A DNA stretch of 60,000 bases from NCBI RefSeq assembly GCF_030272615.1, contig NC_081412.1:342671870-342731869 (forward strand), read 5' to 3'. Position 1 is the stretch's first letter. The number at the start of each line of letters is the position of its first letter. This DNA is from Cryptomeria japonica. Its lineage: Eukaryota; Streptophyta; Pinopsida; Cupressales; Cupressaceae. Below, piece after piece: positions 22,167-33,887 of this stretch. The position numbers and the translations under genes were made by a program. The notes under the pieces were generated by a model. The model did no database searches. It worked only from the letters and a program-made list of their open reading frames with translations, and was not told where the DNA came from.

Positions 22167-23688
22167 TGATAGGGAGACTCTCTCAAAAGAGTTGTAATTT
22201 GGTTTATACACTAACAAAAGGTGTTATTGTGGGCTTCCTTGTTTTTATTATGCCCTACTCTCCTTGTGAGTCAATCCCAACACCCAAATTCCATTGGAGA
22301 ACTCTCTACCAATTAGATTGCTCCAGTTACTCAAGTCCAAGGTTAGAACTCACATGAGTAATCTCAACCTCCAACATGCCTAATCCAATGGTGTTCACTT
22401 GCAAGGGACTAGGAAGGTTCTGACATGGTTTACCAACTCCATCCATTCTTTTTAGGTGTCTTCTCCCTTTCATCTTCCTATCATTTTCACGATTCTTATG
22501 TTTAAGGCCTTGTAGCCCTATGAGCCCCTTTTAGCCCTCCTTTTACGGTTTTTGCCCTTTGTCTCTAAAAAATTCCAAAGGACCCCTCAGAAGATTTGCT
22601 GATATGGATACCCATTTGGACTCCCTTCAATATTTTCAAGGTTAGATGGTCTGTTATGTCCGTACAAGTACGGTCCCCAAAATGGCTCTTTTCAAGGGTT
22701 TTAGTCTTGTGTACTTTCATCAATGGGGTTTGTAGGTCTCCACACCCTGTCAAGCCTCCAAAATGACTCTGAGGATCTTCCTAACATCCAAATTCAATAC
22801 CAAACACTTGCACTAGTAGATTTGGTCACCCTTGCAAGAAATAAGGAAAAGAGCAGTCATGTTCCCTAGTGAGGCTATAACAGAGCTCGCCTAGGCCATG
22901 ATTTTACAATGATTAAAAGTATCTTTCAGGATACAATATTGAGTATTTACACTATAGACAGACTCCATTACTTGAATCCCAAGGGTCATTGAGAAACTAC
23001 AATGGGAATTCAAGATGGAGCCATTTTTAGGGCCTTAACCCCTTTGCTCAGATCGAGAACAATGAAAACAAGAAAGATTTCAAGTACACCTACTAAACCT
23101 GCACAATGAAAGGACACAAATAATTTTTAAGCACCACAACAACAATTTCTAAGAATCCATGAAGGTACAGTATGGCAACTAATCCATTTGGTACGGATTG
23201 CAATAAACAATTTGACAAATTTTAATGAAAACCAGGAAATTGCTTCATGTTGCTATTGAAAAATTCAATATTAGAGATTCCACCACTTTTACAATATTTT
23301 GAGAGGCCTTATATATTCCCACACAATCAAATCCAACCACCAATTGGACCTCTAACTACCGATTTGAGCATTTTTCCAAAATTGCTCACATTTTGACAAA
23401 ATGGTGTCAAGCCACCATGACAACTTTTACTCTACACTGCATTTTGACAAATATTACAAATATTCACACTCTTGATCCCCTAGGATGATTTCCTAACATC
23501 AAATAAACATCTTCAAAATCCTAATGAGGCCTTACAAGGAGTTTTACAAAATTTACCATGTGATGCCATTTAAGGCTTACAAAGGCACCTAGGCCCAAAA
23601 CAGGGTAAATAAGCTACGGTTAATGACAAAGAAAACTACAAAACAAACTCAAAGAACACTCTTGGACTCTTCAATAGCCCTTTATTCA
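22167..23688 (-). repeat. Gypsy B upstream LTR (right edge approximate)
   Basis: The inner edge is fixed by the primer-binding site and starts TGATAGGGAGAC at 22167. The outer edge is placed near 23688 because Gypsy C coding sequence resumes there. The plus strand ends CCCTTTATTCA, which weakly mirrors the start. No coding frame is supported inside. No partner LTR is in the window, so the outer boundary is tentative. Confidence 0.55.
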
Positions 23689-24187
23689 ACCATTGAACCA
23701 ATGAGGATTAGTCACACCAAAAATTGAAAGTTCACTAAGAAACCTCAAGTGCTCGTGCACCATCTTTGTCAGCAAATTTCTTCTTCTACTCAATGCATCA
23801 ACAACTTTTTTTGAATTTCCACTTCTATGCTTCAACACAAAGGTGTAACTTTGAAAAAATTCTACCCATCTCATATGTCTCTGATTCAACTTACTTTGAC
23901 TATTCAAATACGTGTCGGCTTAATGATCAGTATACAACACAAATTCCTTAGGCAATAGGTATTGTCTCCACTTTCTTCAAGGCTTTAACTATGGCATAAA
24001 ATTCTTGATCATACACTGAATATCTCCTCCTAGCATTATTCAAATTTTCACTAAAATAAGCTACTACTCTTCCTTCTTGACTTAAAATGGCTGTAATTGT
24101 ATTCTCACTTGCATCACAGTCCACTTGAAATACTTTGTTGAAATCCGGTAAAGCTAACACAGGCTTCTCACTCACTTTCTGCTTCAA
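23686..24187 (-). pseudogene. Gypsy C RNase H
   Basis: Two open pieces: 23948-24187 has FQVDCDASENTITAILSQEG and RRRYSVYDQEFYAIVKAL, and 23686-23907 has LNQRHMRWVEFFQSYTFVLK and VVDALSRR. The Asp and Glu motifs of RNase H are present. A frameshift lies at about 23920-23960. The downstream end is cut at about 23688 by Gypsy B. Confidence 0.85.
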
Positions 24188-25278
24188 AAATTCAAAACTC
24201 TTATTTTCTCTAGTTGTCCTCTTAATTCCTTCCTATCTCCCCTAATTGTCTCAGTCATAGGGATACAAATTGAACTGAAATTTCTGATAAACTTCTGGTA
24301 GAAACTAGCCAATCCATGAAATGATCTTAACTCTCCAGTGCCATTCAACAATTTCTCTTACCTTCTCAATGTCCATCTTCAATCCATCCAGATATATCAT
24401 AAATCCCAAATAGACTAACTTTTCCTTCATGAAAGTACACTTTTTAAGTTTTGTTAACAACTTCTCCTCTCTTAACCTCTACCAAACTTGTCTTAAATGC
24501 AACAAATGCTCCTCTTTTGTCTTACTAAAAATCAGTATGTCATCCAAATATACAATAAAAAAATTACCCAAGAATTTCTTCAATACCTCATTCATCAACC
24601 TCATGAAAGTAGTCACTACATTATTCAACCCAAAAGGCATCACCGACCATTCATACAATCCTTAATTTGTCTTGAATGTTGTCTTCCACTCATCTCCTTC
24701 TCTGATTCTAATATGATGATATCCACTCTCAAGTCTATCTTTGTGTAGTATTTAGCTCCACTCAAGAAATCCATTATGTCATTCATCCTAGGTAAAGGAA
24801 ACTGGTACTTCACTATGATGTTGTTTATTGCTCGGGAATCGGTACACATCCTCGATTCTACATTCTTCTTAGGTGCTAACACTGATGGTACTTCACAAGG
24901 GCTCAAAATTTCTTTGATCAAATCTTTCCTCAATAGTTCCTACACTTTTCTATTCAACTCTTCATTATCTATCAGTGTCTTTTGGTGTGCAGCTTTGTTA
25001 GGCAAACTAGCTCTGGGAATCAGGTCCATGCAATGACTGATACTCCTCATAGGTGGTAATATATCAGGCAGATTATCTGAAATGATGTCTTCATATTTTG
25101 TTAGCAATTCTTTTATCTCCTCCAATTGTTCTTCTTCATGTTCTAGGTTCTTATTCCTATTAGGAACTAAGGCAAAAGATACATTCTCATGTTTCATTCC
25201 ATCCACCAAATAGATTCCAACATTCATACAAACTTCACTCTTCAAGGGCTCCTCCAAGGGTAACAAGGTTTGTTTCAT
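24188..25278 (-). pseudogene. Gypsy C reverse transcriptase (broken)
   Basis: From 25278 the sequence runs through DLIPRASLPNKAAHQKT, then SRMCTDSRAINNIIVKYQFPLPRMNDIMD (24780-24870) and the catalytic YLDD at 24539-24550 followed by [11 protein letters not shown]. Stops or frameshifts occur near 24660, 24430 and 24230. The order and motifs are clear. The catalytic aspartates are intact, but the frame is not. Confidence 0.85.
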
Positions 25279-25600
25279 CCCATTTGCTACAATAGTATAT
25301 ATGTTCTTCCTTCCATCATGTATTGTTTGTCTATCAAACTGCTAAGGTCTACCCAACAAAATATGACAAACATCCATAGGCATAATATCACACAAACCTT
25401 CATCATGATAATTCCCAATTTTCAATTTCACCAAGCATTTCTCACTCACTAAAAAATTATGATCATCGTGAATCCATACTATTTGGTAAGGCTTAGGGCG
25501 TTTCAATCTTTTCAACTTCAATTTATTCACCATCTCTCATGAAACAAGATTTTTCGAACTACCACTATCAATAACTACTTTACAACACTTATCGGATACC
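25279..25600 (-). pseudogene. Gypsy C aspartic protease
   Basis: The active site VVIDSGSSKNLVS is at about 25540-25580. After a stop, the open piece 25342-25533 has IGNYHDEGLCDIMPMDVCHILLGRP, the conserved protease C-terminus. It is closely similar in layout to the protease of Gypsy B, but the sequences differ clearly. Confidence 0.85.
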
Positions 25601-26756
25601 TTACATATGGTCTTGAACAAATTTCTCCTCTGCAAGGGTTCTTCATCCTCTCTCGTATGACACAAAACTCTCCTCATCATCAACAGTTCTCCATATTTAG
25701 GTTTCTTAGCTGATATGGTGGGGATTTCTTCTACTATTGGTGTTCTTCCAGTATTCTCTGTCTTCTTACATTCAAAAGAATGATGTCCTTCTCCTCCACA
25801 CTTAAATAAAGTTCCTCTACACATTCTCTTGTCTTGTCTTTGGTCATCTTTTCCAAAGCCTTCATTCCGGTAACCATCAGGTTCTCTCCTCCAATAGAAA
25901 TTTCTATCATGCTTCTAGTATGAACTACATTCTTTACTTACTTCCTTGTTCTTATTCTGATTTGTACAAGTTCCTCTTCCTTTGGAATATCCTCTTCCTC
26001 CTTGAAATCTCCCTTCGGAAAACCTTCCATCTCTGCCTCTTTGTCTCTGCTCATGTCTTTTGTTCAACTTCTCTTCTTCTTTCAAGGCATATTGGTAAGC
26101 TTCTTCAACACTTTGCAACTTGATTAAACTAAGTTCATCTTGTATAAACATCCACAATCCATTCAAATATCTTACAACTTGTTCAACCTCATCATCAACA
26201 TGTTCGGATATGATATTCAAGTTCTGTAACTTCCAGAACAAATTTACTTGATAATCAATTGGCATACACTTCTATTTTAACTTGGCAACCATCTGCTCCC
26301 ATGATTTGATCTTCTCTTTGCCTCTTCCCTATTTATCAACTTGCAACTATTCCCAAAAAAGAGATGCATGACCTTTCAACCGGGTATATGCATACTTCAC
26401 CTTCCTTTCTTCTACGGTGTTCTCAAAATCAAAATACTTCTCCATTTCTGAGATCCAATCCATTAATTTATCTGAATCCAACATTCCATCATACTCCAGT
26501 GGGGTAAAATGTGGTTGTGTTTGCCCTACAATACCTTCAAGAACCTTTTTTCATCCGGATCGATCATCGATGGGTTTTCTACTTGTTCTACCGGTGCTTC
26601 TTCTTCTTCATCTTCACTTACATTTTCAATATGTCGACCTCTTCTCTGGGCTGTTTCAACAGCTTCCAACCAGGCTGCAATTCATCTCAACATTTCCATC
26701 ATAGTAGGGTTTGCATTCCCTCACACTCCACCATTCCTATTTCCTCTTTGCACCAT
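25601..26756 (-). pseudogene. Gypsy C Gag (broken)
   Basis: The probable start is the ATG at 26756 (MVQRGNRNGG), with an early stop. An acidic stretch, SEDEEEEAPVEQVE, is at about 26590. The core at 25915-26265 includes DEVEQVVRYLNGLWMFIQDEL, a coiled Lys/Glu-rich part and an Arg/Gly-rich RNA-binding part. The zinc knuckle at about 25785-25815 reads LFKCGGEGHHSFEC, with Leu in place of the first Cys. Confidence 0.75.
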
Positions 26757-26851
26757 CTTCACGTGAGTCCTCTGCAACTATAGGTTGGATCCACAATCTG
26801 CCACCCCATAACAAAATCTTTAGGACCACGCAATCTTCGGAATGAAATTTT

Positions 26852-26863
26852 GCTATGATACCA
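26852..26863 (-). other. Gypsy C primer-binding site
   Basis: The minus strand reads TGGTATCATAGC, one base from the initiator methionine tRNA site, next to the LTR edge. Confidence 0.75.
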
Positions 26864-26865
26864 CT

Positions 26866-27424
26866 TGGTGCAGTCATGGTTAGGAGGGAACTCAATAAGA
26901 TCTATCCAGACCATGCAACAAGAGTAAGCACAATGAAAGCAAGACAAGATGATGGAGGAAATGCAGAACTGAATGAATTAGATCATGAAAACTGATTACA
27001 AATAACCGGTAACATCCGGAATACAAGATTCAACTCACTGAACTACTACATACATGCTTATTTACAAAATTGGTCACTTCCAGACCTCCAAATATCAGGA
27101 TAGATCTTTTAAGTTCTAATTGAATGAATTCTAATGCTCAGTTACATTAATCTATATGATCAAGAGTGATGCGGTCGACCCAAAAAGGATCAAATGCCTA
27201 TGAACAAGATCAAACATGAAAAACTACAAAGAGAATCAAAAGGAAGGTCAGCCACATGCCAAGGAACATTGGAATTGCTGAATTGAAGCTCCATAAGCTA
27301 TGAAAAGGATTTGCAAGATTCACCAATAGAAAATAGGTCCAAGCAGTTCCGATGTTCTAAGTGAGAAAACTATCTCAAAATACAGAAGCGATAACTTGTA
27401 GGAAAAAGATCAAAACATCCTGCA
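26866..27424 (-). repeat. Gypsy C upstream LTR
   Basis: Starts TGGTGCAGTCATGG at 26866 and ends CATCCTGCA at 27424 on the plus strand, giving TG...CA ends and about 559 bp. The inner edge is fixed by the primer-binding site; the outer edge is inferred. Confidence 0.55.
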
Positions 27425-28250
27425 GTTTAAGAATAAAGAAGATGATCATGTTCACAAGAAAAATGCAGCTCTACAAGATCTGGTGAGAAAATGCAAGAAA
27501 ATGCATAAAGGAAAGTAGAAACAAAAAACAAAAAACAAACTAAAAAATAAATATTTTTGGTTGATGCAAGATTGCCAAGAATCAAGGATGCTCCTGCATC
27601 AAATTCAGTATGCAATGAGCATGGATATTGACTTAGTGATATATACAGATTTAGATAGGGCAGGTGATTCTCAAGATCGCAAGTCCACTTCAGGGTATTT
27701 CTTCTCACTTGGTTCTGGTCCAGTTTGTTGGTTGAGCAAGAAGCAGTCTGCAATTGCTCTTTCATCAACAAATAATGAGTATCGAGGGGAAGTCAATGCT
27801 ACCACCGAGGCTATCTAGCTTCAAAAAATTCTCATTGAGTTTGGTATTCCAGTCAAAAATCCTACCATCATCTTTTGTGATAATTAGTGTTATACAAATC
27901 TCAAGAAATCTAGTTCATCACCATAGGACAAAACACATTGAGATACATATGCACTACATTTGGGAGCTAATTCAGGAAGGCATTATTGACCTTAAGTATT
28001 GTTCTACATTAGAGAAGACTACAAACATCTTCACCAAACCCTTCACCGAAAGCAAGTTCCTTCATTTGCGATCTTTTCTTGGGATGCAACATGTGTCTAC
28101 TTCAGGAGGGGCTCCTTAGTCCTTCATTCTTTCTCTCTCTATTTAGGGGGGGGGGGATATTTGTCTTATGGAGGGACATCTTCTTTTGGGGGGATATCTA
28201 TGTACATGGGTACCTAACATGGCCTCATTTGCTGGGACTGATCTCTTCAC
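27425..28250 (+). pseudogene. Copia D RNase H and 3-prime end, left part
   Basis: From 27561, RNase H: YTDLDRAGDSQDRKSTSGYFF, CWLSKKQSAIALSSTNNEY, then after stops TKHIEIHMHYIWELIQEGIIDLKY and IFTKPFTESKFLHLRSFLG to 28119. Positions 27425-27560 show no clear protein match. Past 28120 comes a non-coding tail with a run of 11 G (28146-28156). It is interrupted at 28250 by Copia E and resumes at 34949. Everything upstream of RNase H is missing, apparently displaced by Gypsy C. Confidence 0.8.
28246..28250. repeat. Target-site duplication TTCAC, left copy
   Basis: TTCAC precedes the left LTR of Copia E and recurs at 34944-34948 just after the right LTR. Confidence 0.88.
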
Positions 28251-29334
28251 TATTAGGACCCAGAGGCAACTGAGAGGGGGGGTGAATTAGTTGTCTATTA
28301 ATTTCAACCCAAATATAACTTAATCAAACTTTGTGCATAATACCGGTAAACCAAACTTAATGCCAATAGACAGTTTAGCAGTTAATAAAAGTACCAATAA
28401 AGTTTAATGCATGAAACAAAAGGACAAATAACATACACAACACAACACAATTATTTGTACATGGAAACCCTATAAGGGGAAAAACCACTATGGGAAACCT
28501 TACCCACAATCAAATGATACTACTGTAGATAGTATGTGCATACAAAAGGGGTCTGCACATGCAGAAAGGCCAACTGCCTAGAGCTCACTGCTCAATCACA
28601 AAATGAGAGTCACACTGACTACAATTGGATGGTTAAATCCAATGATAATGTACTACTCAAAATAACATCTTCATATGCTGAATTCAGTACCGGTTAAGCT
28701 CTGATTTTCTTCTTCATACCTTCCTTGAATCTTCAAATGATGTCTGTGTGTATAGCTCTGCTTATATTCGCATATACCTTATTACAATCCTTTTTCCACA
28801 ATCCTATCTAATCTCACAAATGAGATCTTACATATATACCAAAACCTAAGACCAAATGTGTACGTCGGCTCACTAAGATATTACAATAAAATCAATTACA
28901 AATGAATCAATATGTGATGCATGATGTCGGCTCAATGCATTTACAATAATAACCAAATAATAAAACATCTCCATAACGTGTCGTGCTGATCTAGAATAGA
29001 TAACGCTTGCCGGTCCATAACCTAGACCTATTTGCCGGTAACAACAAATATGCAAACTTGATTAGACCAATAACCAAATCACCAAAACCAAGTGTCGAAA
29101 CAATGTCTTCATCATAACCAAGTAATCTCCAGATGATAACAGATCATCCTCAGTGTCGGTGAATAATATAACCCGTCGGTGAACAATATAACTTGCCAGT
29201 GAACAAGATACCGGTGACTGTGCATAAGTCACTGAACATGTCGGTGACCATAACCAAAAATCTCCAGAGGAATAAGTGTTGACAAGTGTTGACATCAATG
29301 ACAAAACCAATACAACACATTCATAATACCAACA
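28251..29334 (-). repeat. Copia E 3-prime LTR (left)
   Basis: Begins TATTAGGACC on the plus strand, where the partner has TGTTAAGACC, so the terminal TG is mutated to TA. Ends AATACCAACA. The conserved block GGGGAAAAACCACTATGGGAA is at about 28477-28497. Confidence 0.9.
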
Positions 29335-29349
29335 ATATCCCCCTTTGGC
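29335..29349 (-). other. Copia E polypurine tract
   Basis: The minus strand reads GCCAAAGGGGGATAT just before the left LTR, as in Copia A-prime. Confidence 0.85.
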
Positions 29350-29653
29350 ATTGATGGCAACACAAGATGGAAAAACTATCTAAGTGCCAAAGCATAAATG
29401 CCAAAAATTAAAAACCAACAATCTCCCAAAGAGATCATCAAAATATAGATACATAGAGTAAAAATCTCTCCCCCAATGAATAATCTCTCCCCAAAAGATA
29501 ATGTGATTTTCCATAGATATCTCTCCCCCTTTGACATCAAATGCCAAAGCAATACAAAACCAAATACAATTAGTTCATAGAACTTATTACAAATACCAAT
29601 TGTTATAACCAAATTTATTCAATCTACTCCCCCTGAGAAGTAGCTCTCCTTCA
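29350..29653 (-). other. Copia E 3-prime untranslated region
   Basis: Between RNase H and the polypurine tract. Repeated AGGGGGAGAGA-like purine words on the minus strand at about 29470, 29490 and 29525. No conserved coding frame. Confidence 0.6.
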
Positions 29654-30356
29654 TCAAAACCAAAAAAAGGTTTCTCTATTAATTCTGTCGATCTGATGCC
29701 ATGCTCCAACTATCCAAGTTTCTACCAATGAGGGTATAACTCCAAGCTGCTGTCTTAGATATTCAAAAGTTTCCTTAGGCAAAGGCTTAGTAAAGATATT
29801 TGCAATCTGCTCGTTAGTATTCACATAAACCAATTTCACTTCTTTTGCTTCCACATTCTCTTTCAAAAAATTGAATTTGATAGAAACATGTTTAGTTTTA
29901 GAGTGAAATGCCTAATTCTTTGATATATCAATTGCTGCCATATTATCACAGTAAATGATTATAGGTTCTTTGCATTTTTCCCTTTATGTCCTTCAACATT
30001 TGCTTAATCCATAATACCCATGTACAATTAGTTGCTGCTGCAACATATTCTGATTTTGGTGTTGATAGTGATGTACAACTTTGTTTCTTGCTCGACCATG
30101 AAATTAGTCTGCTGCCAAGAAAAAATGCTCCGCCAATGGTTCTTTTTCTATCATCTACATCTCCTGCCCAATTTGCATCTGTGTATGCACATAAATAAAA
30201 AAATTCATCTTTAGGATACCATAAAACAAGATTTGTTATGCCTTGTAGGTACTGAAAAATCCTTTTTATTGCTGATTCATGATTTTCCTTAGGATTACTT
30301 TGAAATCTTGAAACAATACATACTGCATTCATAATATCAGGTCTTTTTTGTGTCAA
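29654..30356 (-). pseudogene. Copia E RNase H
   Basis: YTDANWAGDVDDRKRTIGGAFFLG, SWSSKKQSCTSLSTPKSEYVAAATNC and WIKQMLKDI lie at 29946-30356. After a frameshift and stops, 29654-29866 holds ENVEAKEVKLVYVNTNEQIANIF and TKPLPKETFEYLRQQLG. The first Asp and the Glu motif are visible. The two halves are out of frame with one another. Confidence 0.88.
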
Positions 30357-31362
30357 ATATAGTAAAACCTCCTATCATAGATTTGTATCTTGTCATATTA
30401 ATAGGTGTTGATTCATCCTTCAATGATAGTTTATCAGTTGTAGTCATAGGTGTACTTACCGGTTTAGAGTTTTCCATGCCAATTTTTTTAAGTAATTCCT
30501 TCAATTACTTTGATTGATTTATGAATATACCTATATCAGTCTGTGAAATCTACAATCCTAAAAAGAATTTTATCTCCCCAATCATAGAAATTTCAAATTC
30601 TTCCTGCATCTTATTAGAAAAGTCTTTACACAATCCATCTTCTCCTCCAAAAATGATATCATGAAAAAAAAATTCAATAACCACGATGTCATCATTAGTC
30701 ACTTTTGAATATAAGTTGTTGTCAGCATTACCTTTCTTCAAAAGATATTTGTCCAATCTAGCATACCAAGCTCTAGGAGCTTGCTTCAATCCATATAAAG
30801 CTTTCCTTAACCTGCAAATCATATCTTTGTCATCTGTCAAAGAAAATCCATCAGGTTGTTCAATCTAAACTTCCTCTTCAATATCACCATTCAGAAATGC
30901 ACATTTAACATCCATTTGATATACTTTATAGTTCTTGTGTGCTGCAAAAGCTAAGAATAATCTGACTGCCTTAATTCTAGCTACCAGTGCAAAGGTTTCA
31001 TTGTAATAAATTCCTTCTTTTTGTGAATATCCCTTACACACTAACTTTGCTTTGTTTCTGATTACCTTACCATCTTCATTAAGTTTATTTTGGAATACCC
31101 ATTTAGTTCCAATTACATTTTTGTTTTTAGGCCGGGGAACCAATGTCCATGTGTTATTCTTTTCAATTTGTTCCAATTAATCTTCCATAGCTTTAATCCA
31201 ATGTTTATCTTCACATGCCTCATTAATAGTTGCTGGTTCAATTTGAGAAATTAGACATACCTCTTCATTTTCCAATCTTCCTCTAGTCATAACTCCTTGA
31301 TACTTATTCCCAATTATCTGACATTCAGAGTGATTCAGTCTTACATACCTGGGTGTATTCAC
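30357..31362 (-). pseudogene. Copia E reverse transcriptase
   Basis: From the right: RYVRLNHSECQIIGNKYQGV and the linker, then NNTWTLVPRPKNKNVIGTKWVFQNK (30865-31176), YQMDVKCAFLNGDIEEEV, and LYGLKQAPRAWYARLDKYLL. The catalytic motif at about 30655-30670 reads FFHDIIFG where the family has FVDDIIFG, so one of the two catalytic Asp residues is His. About four residues are missing after DKYLLK relative to Copia A-prime. Stops occur at about 30540 and 30860. Confidence 0.88.
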
Positions 31363-31500
31363 TTGCTATTGTTATTCAGTCATTGTGGAATTCTCAGATG
31401 ATGCCGATGTGACTGGATCAACATTCTGTATCGGTGTACTCATTGTAGGTTAATTTGTAATTATCTCAACTATCAGTTCAGAGTCTATAGACCTTCTAAA

Positions 31501-32620
31501 CTATTCATCAATCTTCACATTTGCACTTTCAATGATTTTTTGCAATCTCTTATTAAAACATCTATATGCCTTGCTCTTAGATGAATAACCAAGAAATATT
31601 CCTTCATCACTTCTAGGATCAAATTTTCCAATATAATCATCTCTCCTAAGATAACATTTGCTTCCAAATATTTTGAAATATTTAAGAGTAGGAGTATTAC
31701 CAAACCATAGTTCATGAGGGGCCTTAACGGTTTCACTTTTGATGTGAACTGTTGAATGTATAAACATTTGTATTGACTGCTTCTCTCCAATACACATGAG
31801 GTAGGTTTTCTTTTGATATCATGCTTCTAGTTGCATCCAAAATAGTTATGTTCTTCCTTTCCACAACTCCATTTTGCTGGGGTGTCCGAGGTGCTGATAA
31901 TTGTCTTCTGATTCCATTCACTTCATAGAATGTATTAAATTTCTTAGATGTGAATTCACCTCCTTGATCTAATCTCAAACATTTGATTTTCTTACCGGTT
32001 TCATTCTCTAACATCACCTTGAATAGTTTGAATTTCCCAAAAGCTTCTGATTTCTCCCTGAGAAAAGTAATCCAACACATTCTAGAATAATCATCAATGA
32101 TTAGCATAAAATATCTATCTCCTTGTAAACTTCTAGTTCTTGCTGGACCACATAAATTAGTATGAATTAAGTCAAGAAAATTATTGTATTTTTCTGGAAT
32201 ACTCTTAAAAGTTTCTCTAACTTGCTTTCCAAATTGACATTCCTTACATACTGGATTGTGAGGTTTAACAATCTTAGGTAAATCCCTTACTGCCTTAGTT
32301 GTACTGATTTTTATAATGCAATCAAAATTTACATGACAAAGTCTCTTATGCCATAACCAACTTTCATCAATATGTTGAATCAAGCATGTCTTCTCATTGT
32401 TATTCAAATGAAAGATATTACCTATAGTTTGATTACCGGTTGCTATTTCCAAACCAGTTCTATTCATGGTTTTGCATTTACCATTCTTGAATTGTAATTG
32501 AAATCCCTTTTCAACTAATTGACCAACACTTAAAAGATTATGCTTCAAACCTTCAATATAGTACACATTATCAGTATTGTGCTTACCATCAAAAGATATA
32601 GTGCCTTTTCCTCTGATCAA
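31501..32620 (-). pseudogene. Copia E integrase and pre-integrase region
   Basis: The open stretch 31733-32620 carries VYYIEGLKHNLLSVGQL, the HHCC segment (WLWHKRLCHVNFDC, CKECQFGKQ) and the core. The first catalytic position reads HTNLCGP where Asp is expected; the second Asp (CLRLDQGGEF) and the Glu (NGVVERKN) are present. A frameshift at about 31770 leads into the C-terminal piece 31501-31797 (ELWFGNTPTLKYFKIFGSK). Confidence 0.9.
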
Positions 32621-32764
32621 ACAATCTTTGTCATCTCCAAATCTTACTAGACCTCCATTGTATTCCTAAATGGTTAAGAATTTACTCTTATCATCAGTCA
32701 TATGATGTGAACATCTAGAATCAATGATCCATTCATCATTTTCTTCAATTTTAGCTGCCAGGGC
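32621..32764 (-). pseudogene. Copia E protease active-site segment
   Basis: Minus-strand translation gives WIIDSRCSHHMT at about 32693-32730, where the intact motif would be DSG. The change of Gly to Arg next to the catalytic Asp would be expected to disable the protease. Stops flank it on both sides, at about 32667 and 32764. Confidence 0.75.
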
Positions 32765-33830
32765 CTACTCTACCGGTTGAACAGTAGGTGCCGATTGATC
32801 TTCTATTATTGCAACAGAAACCCATCCATTGTTTGTCGGTTCCTCATCAAAATCATCAGTAACTCCTTCATCAACATAGTAACATGATTTATCTCTAGTC
32901 TTTTTAAATTTGTATCTTTGATATTCAAGGTTAGGCTTATATGTTCTTTTAGCTTCTTCTTTCAATCTTGCATGTCTATCGGGACACCTAGATGCCATAT
33001 GACTAATTTTATTACAGTTAAAACATTTAAATGGTGCTTTACCTTCATACTTACTTCCAACTGGACCTTTAGGCTTTTTCCTTGCAAATAGTGCTTCAAG
33101 CTCTTCAAGTTCTTCATTCTCTCTTTTGATTTCTTCAAGTTCTCTAGCATAGAGTGCTTTCCAATCATATTTTTCAGATGATGATGATGATGCTACAGAT
33201 GATGAAGCTTTGAAAGCCAAATCTATCTTAATTGTAGTAATAGGACCAAATTCCTCAAGTTCAAAAGCTAAAAGTTTTCCAACCAAAGTATCTCTAGATA
33301 CTGATGCATTAGGCATTGTTCTTTATTTTGTATGCCGGTGGAAATTCTCTTAAAACTTTAGAAATGATTTCATCTTCACTTAAGGATCCTCCACAACAAT
33401 GTATACCCAAAACAATTTCATTAACTCTTTCCATAAAAGCATAAATCCTTTCATCTTCTTCCATTTTCAGATTTTCATACCTGACCCAGAAGCATTCCAG
33501 TTTTGCAATTTTGACAGTGGTATCACCTTCATTTAATGTCTCCAATTTATCCCAAATATCTTTAGTAGTAGATCGGTCTAATAATCCCATGATTTGCTGA
33601 TCTGACAATGCGCTCAAAAGTGCTTCTCTTGCTTTGCAATCATTCTCTTGATCTTTAGCCAAGGTTGGTGGATTAGGTTGACTTTGTGTAGGACCAAAAT
33701 AGCCATTCTTTGTAACATCCCATAAGTCTTTTCCAATACAATTCAAATGTGTCTCCATTATGATATTCCATATACCATAGTTATTTCCATCAAGCTTCAG
33801 ACTGTCCTTCCTGAAATAGTTAGTTGCCAT
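32765..33830 (-). pseudogene. Copia E Gag (frameshifted)
   Basis: The start ATG at 33830 gives MATNYFRKDSLKLDGNNYG. The open stretch 33309-33830 carries the Gag core. A frameshift near 33315 joins it to 32765-33316, which has the zinc knuckle CFNCNKISHMASRC (intact CX2CX4HX4C) and the acidic VDEGVTDDFDEEPTNNGW tail. Only one frameshift separates this from a full-length Gag. Confidence 0.9.
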
Positions 33831-33873
33831 AGAATCTCCTCAAGTTGTTCAACTTCTGCAAAAAGAGGACTTA

Positions 33874-33885
33874 GCTCTGATACCA
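33874..33885 (-). other. Copia E primer-binding site
   Basis: The minus strand reads TGGTATCAGAGC, the exact initiator methionine tRNA site, two bases from the LTR. Confidence 0.88.
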
Positions 33886-33887
33886 AT

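Larger units (their letters stand above)
23689..27424 (-). mobile_element. Gypsy element C, 5-prime two thirds
   Basis: Minus-strand Gypsy element with LTR (26866-27424), primer-binding site, gag, protease, reverse transcriptase and RNase H. It stops at about 23689 where the LTR of Gypsy B begins, and its integrase is absent. The simplest reading is that B inserted into the RNase H/integrase junction of C and the rest of C is outside the window. Many stops make it inactive. Confidence 0.8.

Noticed and set aside
23100-23600. Host gene exon within the Gypsy B LTR region
   Set aside because: No open frame of useful length, no splice-site pair and no recognisable protein on either strand.
28146-28156. 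Run of 11 G as an assembly error
   Set aside because: Purine runs are usual near the 3-prime ends of Copia elements; it may be real, and the sequence alone cannot settle the exact length.
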